Origin: Clostridia bacterium
GTDB taxonomy: Bacteria; Bacillota; Clostridia; Lachnospirales; Lachnospiraceae
Length of the DNA: 64,000 nt
Assembly: GCA_910576205.1 (NCBI GenBank)
Contig: CAJTHL010000020.1
Coordinates: 18,223-82,222 of the forward strand
Reading direction: 5' to 3'
Shown here: positions 17,377-25,754 of the stretch, one piece after another
Numbering within the stretch: position 1 is the first letter of the stretch
How the letters are laid out: the number at the start of each line of letters is the position of its first letter
Program-made: the position numbers and the translations under genes
Notes under the pieces: model-generated
The model's database searches: none
What the model was told of the DNA's origin: nothing
What the model saw: only the letters and a program-made list of their open reading frames with translations

Positions 17377-18989
17377 TGAGGGGCATAAAATCCTGTCTGA
17401 AGGCCCATGTTATTTTCCGCTACGCGTCGTTTCTGCTGATTGAGACGATTGCCCTGCTGACGCTGATCCAGTATACCCTGAAGCAGTCCTACAAGGAGGA
17501 ATTAAAGAACAATATTCTTCAGAGTGAGAGGAAAAGCATGGAAAATATGGCCTTGAATCTGGACGCGCAGATGAAGCCCTATCTGAATATTCTGTACGAT
17601 ACGGCTACTTCACCGGAGCTTCTGCTGTATCTGGAGGAAATGGGAGAGGGGGAACCCTTAAGCTCCAGAAACAGGATGGAGATACAGAATTTTTTAAAGA
17701 GGAAGGTGATGTACAGTAACAAAGTGCTGATGCTGATGGTGGTGGGGGAGAGCGGCGAGTGCGTGGCATACAATAAGATGGACTGGAACCAGAATTTTGT
17801 AAGGGAGGCCTTTGCGTACGAGGAGGCCAGGATACTGTACGAGAGGGTGAAAGCAACGGGAAGCGTCCAGGTCTGTTATGACAGGGAACAGGGGGAAGCT
17901 TCCACCATCGTACATATCGGCGTCCCCCTGGTGGGCAATTACCTTTCCAGAAAGGATGTGTTTTCCGTGGTGGCCGCCACGCTGGATCTGGATTTTTTAT
18001 ACGATTTCTTTTCCGGGAACTCCAGCGATTACGTGGAAAACTACCTGGTGGACGCAGACGGGAATATTCTGATGTGCAGGGACTTAAGCCAGATCGGGAC
18101 GGCCTTTGGTAAAACCGTTTCCAGAAAGGAGGACATCCGGCTGGAAAAAACGGTAAATGCCCTGGGCTGGAAGCTCTTTTCCCAGATCAACCAGGATGAG
18201 CTTCTAAAAAGCAATGCGGGCCTCAATAACCAGGTAAGCCTGATCTATATTTTTTCTATACTGTTCAGCACGGGTTTTGCCATTTTTGTCATGCTTGCCA
18301 TGCAGAAGCGGGTCCAGGAGGCGGAATTTGAAATCCTGGAATCCTACATCAATTCCCATTTTATCTTCAACACCCTGAACGTAATCAATTACCAGGTGCT
18401 GGAATCCGGCAACCAGAAGGCCTCCCGCCTTATTAAAGGGCTGGCCAATATTATGCGGTACGCTTTTAACAGCCGTCTCCAGTATATTTATTTATACCAG
18501 GAGATGCTCTGGGTGGAGCAGTATCTGTTTCTCCAGTCAGAGTGCAACAAAAGGGAGCTTCGCTTTGAGGTGCTTATGGAGGAGGACATTGCAGAATGCG
18601 CCTTCCGCAAGATGATTCTCCAGCCCTTTGTGGAGAATTCCATTGTCCACGGCTTAAAGGACAGGGCCAACGGCAAGATCCTGGTGCAGGCAAAAGGGAT
18701 TGGAAACGGCCAGGTGCAGATCGTGGTTGCGGACAATGGCTGGGGAATCCCGGAGGAGAGGCGAAAGACGATTCTGAAGTGTATCAAAAACCTGGAAAAT
18801 CTATCCACAGGAGGAATCGGAATCATCAATGTGGTCACCAGGCTTAAATATTACTTCGGCGAAGGGGTTGATTTCCGGATACAGTCCAAAGAGGGGGAGG
18901 GAACCAGGATCGAAATTACAGTTCCCTATACGAAGCTGGAAACAATGTCTGCCGGAAGGGGCAGACGCAAAACTAAAAACAGCATCTGA
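17376..18989 (+). CDS. YesM-type sensor histidine kinase
   Basis: A 537-residue membrane kinase. TM1 is at about 15-36, an extracellular sensing domain (Cache-like by size and position) at about 37-286, and TM2 at 287-309. The His_kinase domain follows almost at once, with the phosphoacceptor H328 in INSHFIFNTLN and an ATPase domain (FVENSIVHGL, DNGWGIP, GIGIINV). A HAMP linker, usual in this family, seems absent. ATG 17376 overlaps the permease stop. The partner is probably the AraC-type regulator at 21380-22132, which lies beyond the alpha-xylosidase gene. It likely senses the sugar and induces the transporter operon. Confidence 0.9.
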   Translation: MRGIKSCLKAHVIFRYASFLLIETIALLTLIQYTLKQSYKEELKNNILQSERKSMENMALNLDAQMKPYLNILYDTATSPELLLYLEEMGEGEPLSSRNRMEIQNFLKRKVMYSNKVLMLMVVGESGECVAYNKMDWNQNFVREAFAYEEARILYERVKATGSVQVCYDREQGEASTIVHIGVPLVGNYLSRKDVFSVVAATLDLDFLYDFFSGNSSDYVENYLVDADGNILMCRDLSQIGTAFGKTVSRKEDIRLEKTVNALGWKLFSQINQDELLKSNAGLNNQVSLIYIFSILFSTGFAIFVMLAMQKRVQEAEFEILESYINSHFIFNTLNVINYQVLESGNQKASRLIKGLANIMRYAFNSRLQYIYLYQEMLWVEQYLFLQSECNKRELRFEVLMEEDIAECAFRKMILQPFVENSIVHGLKDRANGKILVQAKGIGNGQVQIVVADNGWGIPEERRKTILKCIKNLENLSTGGIGIINVVTRLKYYFGEGVDFRIQSKEGEGTRIEITVPYTKLETMSAGRGRRKTKNSI

Positions 18990-19031
18990 CCGGCCGGCCA
19001 GATGCAATACTTAAACAGAAGGAGCAGAGAA

Positions 19032-21395
19032 ATGAGATTTACAGATGGTTTATGGCACTCAAGAAACGGATACAAGCTGCACAGGGCCCATTCTGCATGG
19101 GAATGGGAGATTGGGGAAAACCAGGTGAAGGTTCTGGTTCCCTGCCGGAAGATCCATACGCTTAGGGATACCATCAGCGGACCGGTGCTTCACTATGTGT
19201 TCTGGGCTCCCAAAAGGGACATGATCGGGGTACGGATTTTCCATTTCCTGGGAGGGAGCTCAAAAGGGCCGGAATTTGCGCTGAATCTTGAGGATACGCC
19301 GGTGGATATCCGGGAGGATGCCGGGGAAATCCGTATGATAAACGGGGACATGGAGCTGGTGATACAAAAAAGGGGGGATTTCGGATTCCGGTTTTATTAT
19401 AAGGGACGGCCTCTCACCGACAGCGGGGAGAAGGGAACGGCCTATATAACGGATATTGACTACGAGGCGGACAAACTATGCGACTACAACGGGCGGACAG
19501 GCAGGGAATACAACAAACAGACCTTTATCCGGGAAATGCTGAGCCTGGATGTGGGGGAGGATATTTACGGCCTTGGAGAGCATTTTACTTCCATTATCAG
19601 AAACGGGCAGTCTGTGGACTGCTGGAACCGGGACGGAGGCTCCAACGGAAACCAGGCCTACAAAAACGTCCCCTTCTACCTCTCCAGCAAAAGCTACGGC
19701 GTGTTTGTGAATACCCCCAGACGGATTGGGTTTGAGGTGGCCAATGTCAGCGTGCGCCATGTGGAGATGGCAGTTTCGGGAGAGGATATGGAATACATCG
19801 TCATGGGGGCGGACAATCCCAAGGGCGTGCTCTCTGCATATACCCTTCTCACAGGCAGGACGCCCCTTCCCCCGGCCTGGACCTTCGGGCTATGGCTTTC
19901 CACAAGCTGGACGCCGGATTCCGACGCCCAAATTACCATGGATACCATTGACAGGATGGCGGATTACGGGATTCCCCTGGACGTATTCCACTTTGACGCC
20001 CGCTGGATGGACGATTACAAGTGCTGTGATTTTGTGTGGTCAAAGCGCTTTGGGAATGCGGCGGAAATGCTGAAAAAGGTCCACGAAAAGGGCGTGCGGG
20101 TCTGTGTGTGGATGAACCCTTATGTGAGCCAGGAATCCCGCCTTTTTGAGGAGGGAAAAGAAAAAGGATATTTTTTAAAGACAAAAGAGGGGGAGGTGTG
20201 GCAGTCCGACAACTGGATGTCTGGAATCGCCATTGTGGATTTTACCAATCCCGGGGCAAAGAAATGGTACCAGGAGAAAATAGGGGAGATCCTGGATATG
20301 GGTGTGGATGTGCTGAAAACCGATTTTGGCGAGCGGATTCCTACGGAGGTAGTGTATTACGACGGGTCAGATCCCTTGAAAATGCACAATTACTACCCCT
20401 ATCTCTACAATGAGGCCATGTATGAGGCGCTTGAGGAGAGAAAGGGGGAGGCTGTGGTATTTGCCCGGTCCGCCACGGCGGGAACGCAGAAATTCCCCAT
20501 TAACTGGGGAGGGGACAACGAGTCCTCCTATATCTCCATGGCGGAGAGCCTGCGGGGCGGTCTGTCTTTCTGCCAGTCTGGTTTTGGATACTGGGCCCAT
20601 GATATCAGCGGTTTCTGTAAAACCGCCACACCGGATCTTTATAAGAGGTGGGTGCAGTTTGGCCTTCTTTCTACCCACAGCAGGCTTCACGGGGAGGACA
20701 GCTACCGGGCGCCCTGGTATTTCGATGAGGAGGCCTGCCAGGTCCTGAAACGCTTTACAAACTTAAAATGCACCTTGATGCCATATCTCTATGCAGGCGC
20801 CGTCCAGGTAGGGGAGGAGGGAGTCCCCCTGATGCGGGCCATGATGCTGGAATTCCCAAAGGACAGGACATGCCGGCATCTGGAATTGCAGTATATGCTG
20901 GGAGACAATCTGCTGGTTGCGCCCATATTCCGGGAGGATGGCCAGGTGGAATTTTATCTTCCGGAGGGCGGGAGATGGACCAATTATCTGGACGGAGAAA
21001 CCCTGGAGGGCGGAAAATGGTATAAGAGAACTTACGATTACTTCCATATGCCCCTGTTCGTGCGGCCGGGAAGCATTCTTCCCGTGGGAAATGTGGAGAC
21101 GACGCCTGTCTACGATTATGAAAAAGGGGTGACCTTTAAGCTTTATGAGATACCGGAGAGTTTTCGGGGAGAATGCCGGATTTTTGACACATCCGGGAGG
21201 GAGACCCTGGGGCTTTGGGTACGGCGGGACGGGAAGCGCCTCTTTCTTTCCTTTAAGGGAAACGCTTCGGAAGCCGGGGTGCTGCTTGCGGGTGTCCGTG
21301 ATATAAGGACAGACGGGACGGTGCATTGGGAAGAAGAGGAAGAGGGCGTAAGGCTGGAAGGGGGAAGAGGAAAACTGGAATGCGAATTGCTGTGA
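19032..21395 (+). CDS. yicI: Alpha-xylosidase, glycoside hydrolase family 31 (YicI type)
   Basis: A 787-residue cytoplasmic GH31 enzyme. The nucleophile is D431 in VLKTDFGERIP, the version found in YicI-type alpha-xylosidases, and the acid/base is D495 in GGDNESSYISM. The region GSDPLKMHNYYPYLYNE also matches YicI. It should release xylose from alpha-xylosides such as isoprimeverose that the neighbouring transporter brings in. ATG 19032 is chosen (AAGGAG seven bases upstream, conserved MRFTDGLW start) over an upstream ATG at 19002. The end overlaps the regulator gene by 16 nt. Confidence 0.93.
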   Translation: MRFTDGLWHSRNGYKLHRAHSAWEWEIGENQVKVLVPCRKIHTLRDTISGPVLHYVFWAPKRDMIGVRIFHFLGGSSKGPEFALNLEDTPVDIREDAGEIRMINGDMELVIQKRGDFGFRFYYKGRPLTDSGEKGTAYITDIDYEADKLCDYNGRTGREYNKQTFIREMLSLDVGEDIYGLGEHFTSIIRNGQSVDCWNRDGGSNGNQAYKNVPFYLSSKSYGVFVNTPRRIGFEVANVSVRHVEMAVSGEDMEYIVMGADNPKGVLSAYTLLTGRTPLPPAWTFGLWLSTSWTPDSDAQITMDTIDRMADYGIPLDVFHFDARWMDDYKCCDFVWSKRFGNAAEMLKKVHEKGVRVCVWMNPYVSQESRLFEEGKEKGYFLKTKEGEVWQSDNWMSGIAIVDFTNPGAKKWYQEKIGEILDMGVDVLKTDFGERIPTEVVYYDGSDPLKMHNYYPYLYNEAMYEALEERKGEAVVFARSATAGTQKFPINWGGDNESSYISMAESLRGGLSFCQSGFGYWAHDISGFCKTATPDLYKRWVQFGLLSTHSRLHGEDSYRAPWYFDEEACQVLKRFTNLKCTLMPYLYAGAVQVGEEGVPLMRAMMLEFPKDRTCRHLELQYMLGDNLLVAPIFREDGQVEFYLPEGGRWTNYLDGETLEGGKWYKRTYDYFHMPLFVRPGSILPVGNVETTPVYDYEKGVTFKLYEIPESFRGECRIFDTSGRETLGLWVRRDGKRLFLSFKGNASEAGVLLAGVRDIRTDGTVHWEEEEEGVRLEGGRGKLECELL

Positions 21396-22132
21396 TAGAG
21401 GATGAAGAGGGTTCCAGGGAAGGCTTAATCCGGCTGATAGAGTCTATCGGAGAGGAATTCCAGGTGGTGGGGGAGGCATCCGACGCCTACGAGGGAATGG
21501 AGCTGGTGCGGAGGGTTCTTCCGGATCTGGTAATCACGGATGTATGCATGTCCGGCATGGACGGTATCGAGATGATCGAGGAGCTGCAAAAGACAAGCTG
21601 GTGTAAAAGCCAGTTTGTCATTGTAAGCGCCTACTCGGAGTTTGCATATGCCCAGCGGGCCCTGCGGTTTAAGGTCAGCGACTATCTTTTAAAGCCTATC
21701 AGCTATGAGGAGGTGGAGAGCGTGCTGTACCGCCTGTCCCACCACATAGAGGGGTATGTCTGCGAGGCCAGCGGCATAGACGAACGGTTTCCCATTCCCC
21801 AGAACGTAAGCCCCATTGTGGCCCAGGCCATTGCCATTATAAAGAAGGAGTACGCCTGTCCTCTGTCCCTGGAGGGGATTTCCGCCCGGCTGAATATATC
21901 CTGCGAATATCTGAGCCAGCTTTTCAGCAGGCAGATGCATGTAACGCTGATTGCGTATCTGAAACGATACCGGGTGGAGGTGGCCAGGAACCTGCTGCTT
22001 GAGCGAAGATGGACGGTGCAGGAGATTGCCTCCATGGTGGGATACCACAACGAAAAATATTTTTATAAGGTATTTAAGGATATTGTGGAGATCTCCCCCA
22101 TGGAGTATGTGAAAAAAATGCTGAACATATAA
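21380..22132 (+). CDS. YesN-type response regulator (receiver + AraC helix-turn-helix)
   Basis: A 250-residue regulator. The receiver domain (about 1-120) has acidic pocket EDE, the phospho-acceptor Asp in PDLVITDVCMSGMDG and Lys in LLKPIS. The C-terminal AraC-type domain (about 150-250) has ISARLNISCEYLSQLFSRQ and a second helix-turn-helix ending ISPMEYVKKML. It is the likely partner of the YesM kinase two genes upstream. ATG 21380 overlaps the xylosidase end, with GGAAGAGG nearby. It probably activates the 14.2-22 kb operon. Confidence 0.92.
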   Translation: MRIAVIEDEEGSREGLIRLIESIGEEFQVVGEASDAYEGMELVRRVLPDLVITDVCMSGMDGIEMIEELQKTSWCKSQFVIVSAYSEFAYAQRALRFKVSDYLLKPISYEEVESVLYRLSHHIEGYVCEASGIDERFPIPQNVSPIVAQAIAIIKKEYACPLSLEGISARLNISCEYLSQLFSRQMHVTLIAYLKRYRVEVARNLLLERRWTVQEIASMVGYHNEKYFYKVFKDIVEISPMEYVKKMLNI

Positions 22133-22144
22133 GAAAGATAAAGG

Positions 22145-22176
22145 CGTGGACAGGAGTTTTTGTCCACGTCTTTTTT
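22145..22176 (+). terminator. Rho-independent terminator of the xyloside operon
   Basis: Perfect CGTGGAC/GTCCACG stem with a T-rich loop and TCTTTTTT tail, 12 nt after the regulator stop. Confidence 0.8.
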
Positions 22177-22187
22177 ACGGGAAATAT

Positions 22188-22216
22188 TTGACTTTTCTGT
22201 CCCTGTCATTTATCAT
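22188..22216 (+). promoter_or_regulatory. Promoter upstream of the TPR-like/diguanylate cyclase genes
   Basis: TTGACT at 22188-22193, 17-nt spacer, TATCAT at 22211-22216; it leaves a leader of about 95 nt before the first gene. Confidence 0.55.
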
Positions 22217-22318
22217 ATTTACAGGTACATATGCAGAAAAACAGGGTGTAATTTATATGGATTTCTGCCTGTGTGCCGGAATATCTCATGATAATCTGTT
22301 AAGGAAAGGGGAAAAACA

Positions 22319-23215
22319 ATGTTTGGTTTTGGGAAAAAGAAGCAGGGGATAGAAGGCCTGAAGGAGCAGGCGGCCTCCCAGGAGGCCAGTATGGATCTGG
22401 CGAAACTGGCCGAAACCTACTATGAGATGGGAAAGGCTTATGCAAAGGAGGGAGACCTGGAGCGTTCCAGGCTGTACCTGGAGCGTTCCTGCACCATTTA
22501 CAGCAACTTTGACGAGGTTTATGACAAGTGCGGGAAGTTTATGGACGACTGCGATGAGCGCATCGGAAATCTGGAAGGGGAGGCCCTGCTTGGCAATGAG
22601 CTTCTGGAACAGGTAGAAGAGAAAGCGGAGGTTTTAAGTAACCGGCAGAAATATTACTGGGGCCTTATGAGCCTTGCCCGGTTCCAGGTGGTGTTCCAGC
22701 ATCTGGCGGACTGTGACAACTGTCGCATTCTGGGAGAGCTTTCCCAGGTGCTCAATATGCTGTACCGCACCATCAACGAGAACGTGCGCATGGAAGATCT
22801 GGACTACAGCCTGGATTTCATCACCCGCTTCTATGATTTCGGTGATTCGGAAGCCTTCGTAAACACAAAGAACCAGGCGGCTCTGGACAGCGGCGCGGCC
22901 ATCCAGCTCTTTGACTTGAACGGAAACAGCACGGTAACCCTTCTGCATCTCTTTGTGGACAAGTTTATCTCTCTTCTGCGGGATGGGTTTGATACCGTGG
23001 AGGAAAACGAGGAGGCGGAGTTGGATTTTATTCCCTGCACCCTGCTTATCGACTACTACCTGCGCACCAGGGATGAGGAGCTTCGAAAGATTCCCCAGAT
23101 CCAGGCAGAGATTTCCCGCATCTGGGCGGACTATGATTTTGTGAAGGGAAACCCGGACGCCCAGGAGGTGATTCACCGTCTGGAGCAGTACCGGAGAATG
23201 GATATCCTGAAATAA
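22319..23215 (+). CDS. Uncharacterised protein with an N-terminal TPR-like repeat
   Basis: A 298-residue soluble protein without signal or membrane segment that I cannot assign to a family. Residues 28-61 (LAETYYEMGKAYAKEGD...) match a tetratricopeptide repeat; the rest is predicted helical and rich in Asp, Glu and Leu, with a CDNC pair near residue 138. AAGGAAAGGGG precedes ATG 22319. A membrane diguanylate cyclase gene follows after 28 nt, so both are probably cotranscribed and may act in the same signalling route. Confidence 0.8.
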   Translation: MFGFGKKKQGIEGLKEQAASQEASMDLAKLAETYYEMGKAYAKEGDLERSRLYLERSCTIYSNFDEVYDKCGKFMDDCDERIGNLEGEALLGNELLEQVEEKAEVLSNRQKYYWGLMSLARFQVVFQHLADCDNCRILGELSQVLNMLYRTINENVRMEDLDYSLDFITRFYDFGDSEAFVNTKNQAALDSGAAIQLFDLNGNSTVTLLHLFVDKFISLLRDGFDTVEENEEAELDFIPCTLLIDYYLRTRDEELRKIPQIQAEISRIWADYDFVKGNPDAQEVIHRLEQYRRMDILK

Positions 23216-23243
23216 AAGATTTTGCAGTGTAAATGGGGGACAT

Positions 23244-24614
23244 ATGGAGGAAAATATAACAAAGCAGATAAAGGGGATACGGATACAGCATATGAATGTG
23301 GGCATGATTTTTGTGGCCTGCGTATTGTATTTTATGCTGATGTATACCACCATACGGGCTTCTTTGAGGTATGACGCCATGGTTCAGGCCACGGATGCTT
23401 ACATTGCCTGCGGAGAGGATGCGGCGCTTATCCGGGAGGGCTCTGACTTCCTTACAGATCAGGTGCGTCTGTATGTGGTTACGCTGGATCCCGGGTGTGT
23501 GGAAGAATATTTTTCGGAGGTATATACTGCCCGGCGGAGGGAGAAGGCTTTGGACCGGCTACAGGAATACCAGGTCAGCGAAGGGGTTTCCAGCCATCTT
23601 CAAGTGGCTCTGGAAAATTCCAACCGCCTTATGGAACGGGAAATCTATGCCATGGCGCTGACCGCAAAAGCCCAGGGACAGGATCTCTCAAAGTTTCCCG
23701 ATGTGGGCGCTGTGGAACTTGCGGCCAGCGATCTGGCTCTGGCCCCGGAGGAAATGATGGAGAGGGCCAGAGAGCTGGTGTTTGGAAAAGAATACCAGGC
23801 AGCCAAGGGAGAGATTACGGAGGGGATTACGGAGTTTCTGGAGGCCATTCTCTCTGATACCCGGCGTCTCCAGGAGGGCAGTACCTGGGAGCTAAGGAAG
23901 ATTATGAAGGAGCAGAATGTGCTTCTGAGTATTCTGTTTGTGGAGACTATTCTCACCTTTATTCTCATTACCCGGCTTATTATAAAGCCCTTGCACATTT
24001 ACATAAACAATATCAAGCAGGAAAAAATGCTGGAGATTACGGGCTCCTATGAGTTCCGGTATCTGGCCCTCACCTACAATGATATCTATGAGGTCAACGC
24101 GGCCAACGAAGACATGCTGCGTTATAAGGCGGAGCATGATCCCCTAACCGGGCTCATTAACCGGGGAGCTTTTGAGCAGGTGCAGCAGGCGTTGAAAAAG
24201 AAATCCACACCCATCGCGCTTCTGATTGTGGATGTGGATAAATTCAAACAGGTCAACGACGGCTACGGCCATGAAATGGGGGATCTGATCTTGAAAAAGG
24301 TGGCAAAGCTTCTTGCGGAAACCTTCCGGACTTCGGATTATCCGGCCAGAATCGGCGGGGACGAGTTTGCCGTTATCGCCACGGAGGTGACGGCGGATAT
24401 GGAGGATATTATTACAAGGAAGATCATAGCCATTAATTACGCCTTAAAGAATCCCGTGGATGGTTTGCCAAAGGTGTCCTTAAGCGTGGGCGGGGCCTTT
24501 TCGGAGAAAGGGTATTGTGACGACCTCTATAAGAAGGCGGATCTGGCCCTGTATGAGGTGAAAGAGCACGGACGCTGCGGGTGCAGGTTCTATCATGAGG
24601 AATTATCACAGTGA
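23244..24614 (+). CDS. Membrane-bound diguanylate cyclase (GGDEF)
   Basis: A 456-residue protein. TM1 is at about 18-37, an extracellular helical region at about 38-225, TM2 at 226-248, and a GGDEF domain at the C-terminus. The active-site GGDEF is at 371-375, the metal-binding DVDKFKQVND is intact, and RTSD at 362-365, five residues before GGDEF, is a product-inhibition I-site. It should make cyclic di-GMP from two GTP in response to an outside or membrane signal. GGGGGA precedes ATG 23244. No EAL or PilZ partner is visible here. Confidence 0.92.
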   Translation: MEENITKQIKGIRIQHMNVGMIFVACVLYFMLMYTTIRASLRYDAMVQATDAYIACGEDAALIREGSDFLTDQVRLYVVTLDPGCVEEYFSEVYTARRREKALDRLQEYQVSEGVSSHLQVALENSNRLMEREIYAMALTAKAQGQDLSKFPDVGAVELAASDLALAPEEMMERARELVFGKEYQAAKGEITEGITEFLEAILSDTRRLQEGSTWELRKIMKEQNVLLSILFVETILTFILITRLIIKPLHIYINNIKQEKMLEITGSYEFRYLALTYNDIYEVNAANEDMLRYKAEHDPLTGLINRGAFEQVQQALKKKSTPIALLIVDVDKFKQVNDGYGHEMGDLILKKVAKLLAETFRTSDYPARIGGDEFAVIATEVTADMEDIITRKIIAINYALKNPVDGLPKVSLSVGGAFSEKGYCDDLYKKADLALYEVKEHGRCGCRFYHEELSQ

Positions 24615-24620
24615 GATTGA

Positions 24621-24681
24621 TGGTTTGTGTTGTTTTATGACAAAAACACAACATAAACCAAAAAACAAAATGTGGTTTTAT
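24621..24681. promoter_or_regulatory. Candidate operator array: inverted TGGTTT half-sites
   Basis: Arm TGGTTTGTGTTGTTTT at 24621-24636 is nearly the reverse complement of the arm at 24643-24660 (AAAACACAACATAAACCA). A third related half-site, TGTGGTTTTAT, is at 24671-24681. The array ends 12 nt before the -35 box of the next promoter, so a sugar-responsive repressor or activator site is likely. Confidence 0.45.
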
Positions 24682-24692
24682 TTGAATTTGTA

Positions 24693-24720
24693 TTGACTTT
24701 TGTTGGGAGTGTGTTATACT
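24693..24720 (+). promoter_or_regulatory. Promoter of the SDR-PHP-reductase operon
   Basis: TTGACT at 24693-24698, 16-nt spacer, TATACT at 24715-24720. The untranslated leader would be about 145 nt. Confidence 0.65.
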
Positions 24721-24872
24721 GTAGGTATAGTGCAGGAGGGTGGTCAGACTGCCCTCCTGGGACAGGCCAGAAACCGGACATTACAGATTTTTCCGGAAAT
24801 AAATTCCGGAAAAAGGGACTTGCAGGAACTATTGGGATTTGTAGCAAAGGATCAGAAAAGGAGAGGATTATC

Positions 24873-25745
24873 ATGAATCTGGCAGAAGCAAAAGAGTACG
24901 CAAAACAGAACATTCACAACAGGCCGGCCACCACAGGGCGTCTTGGCGGGAAAATCGCCATCGTGACAGGGGGAGCCCAGGGGTTCGGCCTTGGTATCGC
25001 CACGGAGATGTACAAGGAGGGCGCAACAATCGTGCTGGCAGACCTTAACGAGGAGCTGGCAAACGCTTCCGCGGCGGGTCTTGGAGAGCGGGCCGTGGGC
25101 ATCAAGGTGGACGTGGGAAGCCCGGAGTCCGTGGAGGAGCTTATTATCCGCACCGTGGAGAAATTCGGCGGCCTGGATATTTTTGTTTCTAACGCAGGCG
25201 TTCTGAAGGCAGGAAGCCTGGAGGAGCTGACGCCGGCCCAGTTTGAGTTTGTGACAAAGGTAAACTACATGGGGTATTTCTATTGCGCCAAATACGCTTC
25301 GGAGATTATGAAGGCCCAGCACGAGGCGGACAAGGATCTGTGGTTTGACATTATCCAGATCAATTCCAAGTCCGGCCTTACGGGCTCCAAAAATAATTTC
25401 GCCTACGCAGGCGGCAAATTCGGCGGTATCGGCTTAACCCAGAGCTTCGCCCTGGAGCTGGTGGGCTGGCAGATCAAGGTAAATGCTATCTGCCCGGGCA
25501 ACTTCTACGACGGTCCCCTGTGGTCTGACCCGGAGCGGGGGCTGTTTGTGCAGTACCTCCATGCGGGAAAAGTGCCGGGAGCCAGAACCGTGGAGGACGT
25601 GAAGGAATTCTATCTGTCCAAATCCCCTATCCGCAGAGGCTGTACGCCGGTGGACGTCTCTAAGGCTTTGTTCTACTGTGTGGAGCAGTGCTATGAGACG
25701 GGGCAGGCCATTCCGGTTACCGGCGGCCAGAATATGCTGAACTAG
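24873..25745 (+). CDS. Short-chain dehydrogenase/reductase (sorbitol-6-phosphate dehydrogenase-like)
   Basis: A 290-residue classical SDR with the NAD-binding TGGAQGFGLGIA, the NAG motif in SNAGVL and the catalytic Ser/Tyr/Lys in NSKSGLTGSK and YAGGK. An N-terminal extension of about 25 residues precedes the Rossmann fold. Close in style to sorbitol-6-phosphate 2-dehydrogenases. ATG 24873 has AAAGGAGAGG six bases upstream; a longer frame to 24672 would start within the promoter. It is first in an operon with a PHP protein and a sorbose-1-phosphate-reductase-like enzyme, pointing to polyol or ketose phosphate interconversion. Confidence 0.9.
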   Translation: MNLAEAKEYAKQNIHNRPATTGRLGGKIAIVTGGAQGFGLGIATEMYKEGATIVLADLNEELANASAAGLGERAVGIKVDVGSPESVEELIIRTVEKFGGLDIFVSNAGVLKAGSLEELTPAQFEFVTKVNYMGYFYCAKYASEIMKAQHEADKDLWFDIIQINSKSGLTGSKNNFAYAGGKFGGIGLTQSFALELVGWQIKVNAICPGNFYDGPLWSDPERGLFVQYLHAGKVPGARTVEDVKEFYLSKSPIRRGCTPVDVSKALFYCVEQCYETGQAIPVTGGQNMLN

Positions 25746-25754
25746 GAGGGGCTT

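Noticed and set aside
22146..22352. 68-codon frame before the TPR-like gene
   Set aside because: It starts inside the terminator hairpin, spans a promoter and has no ribosome site.
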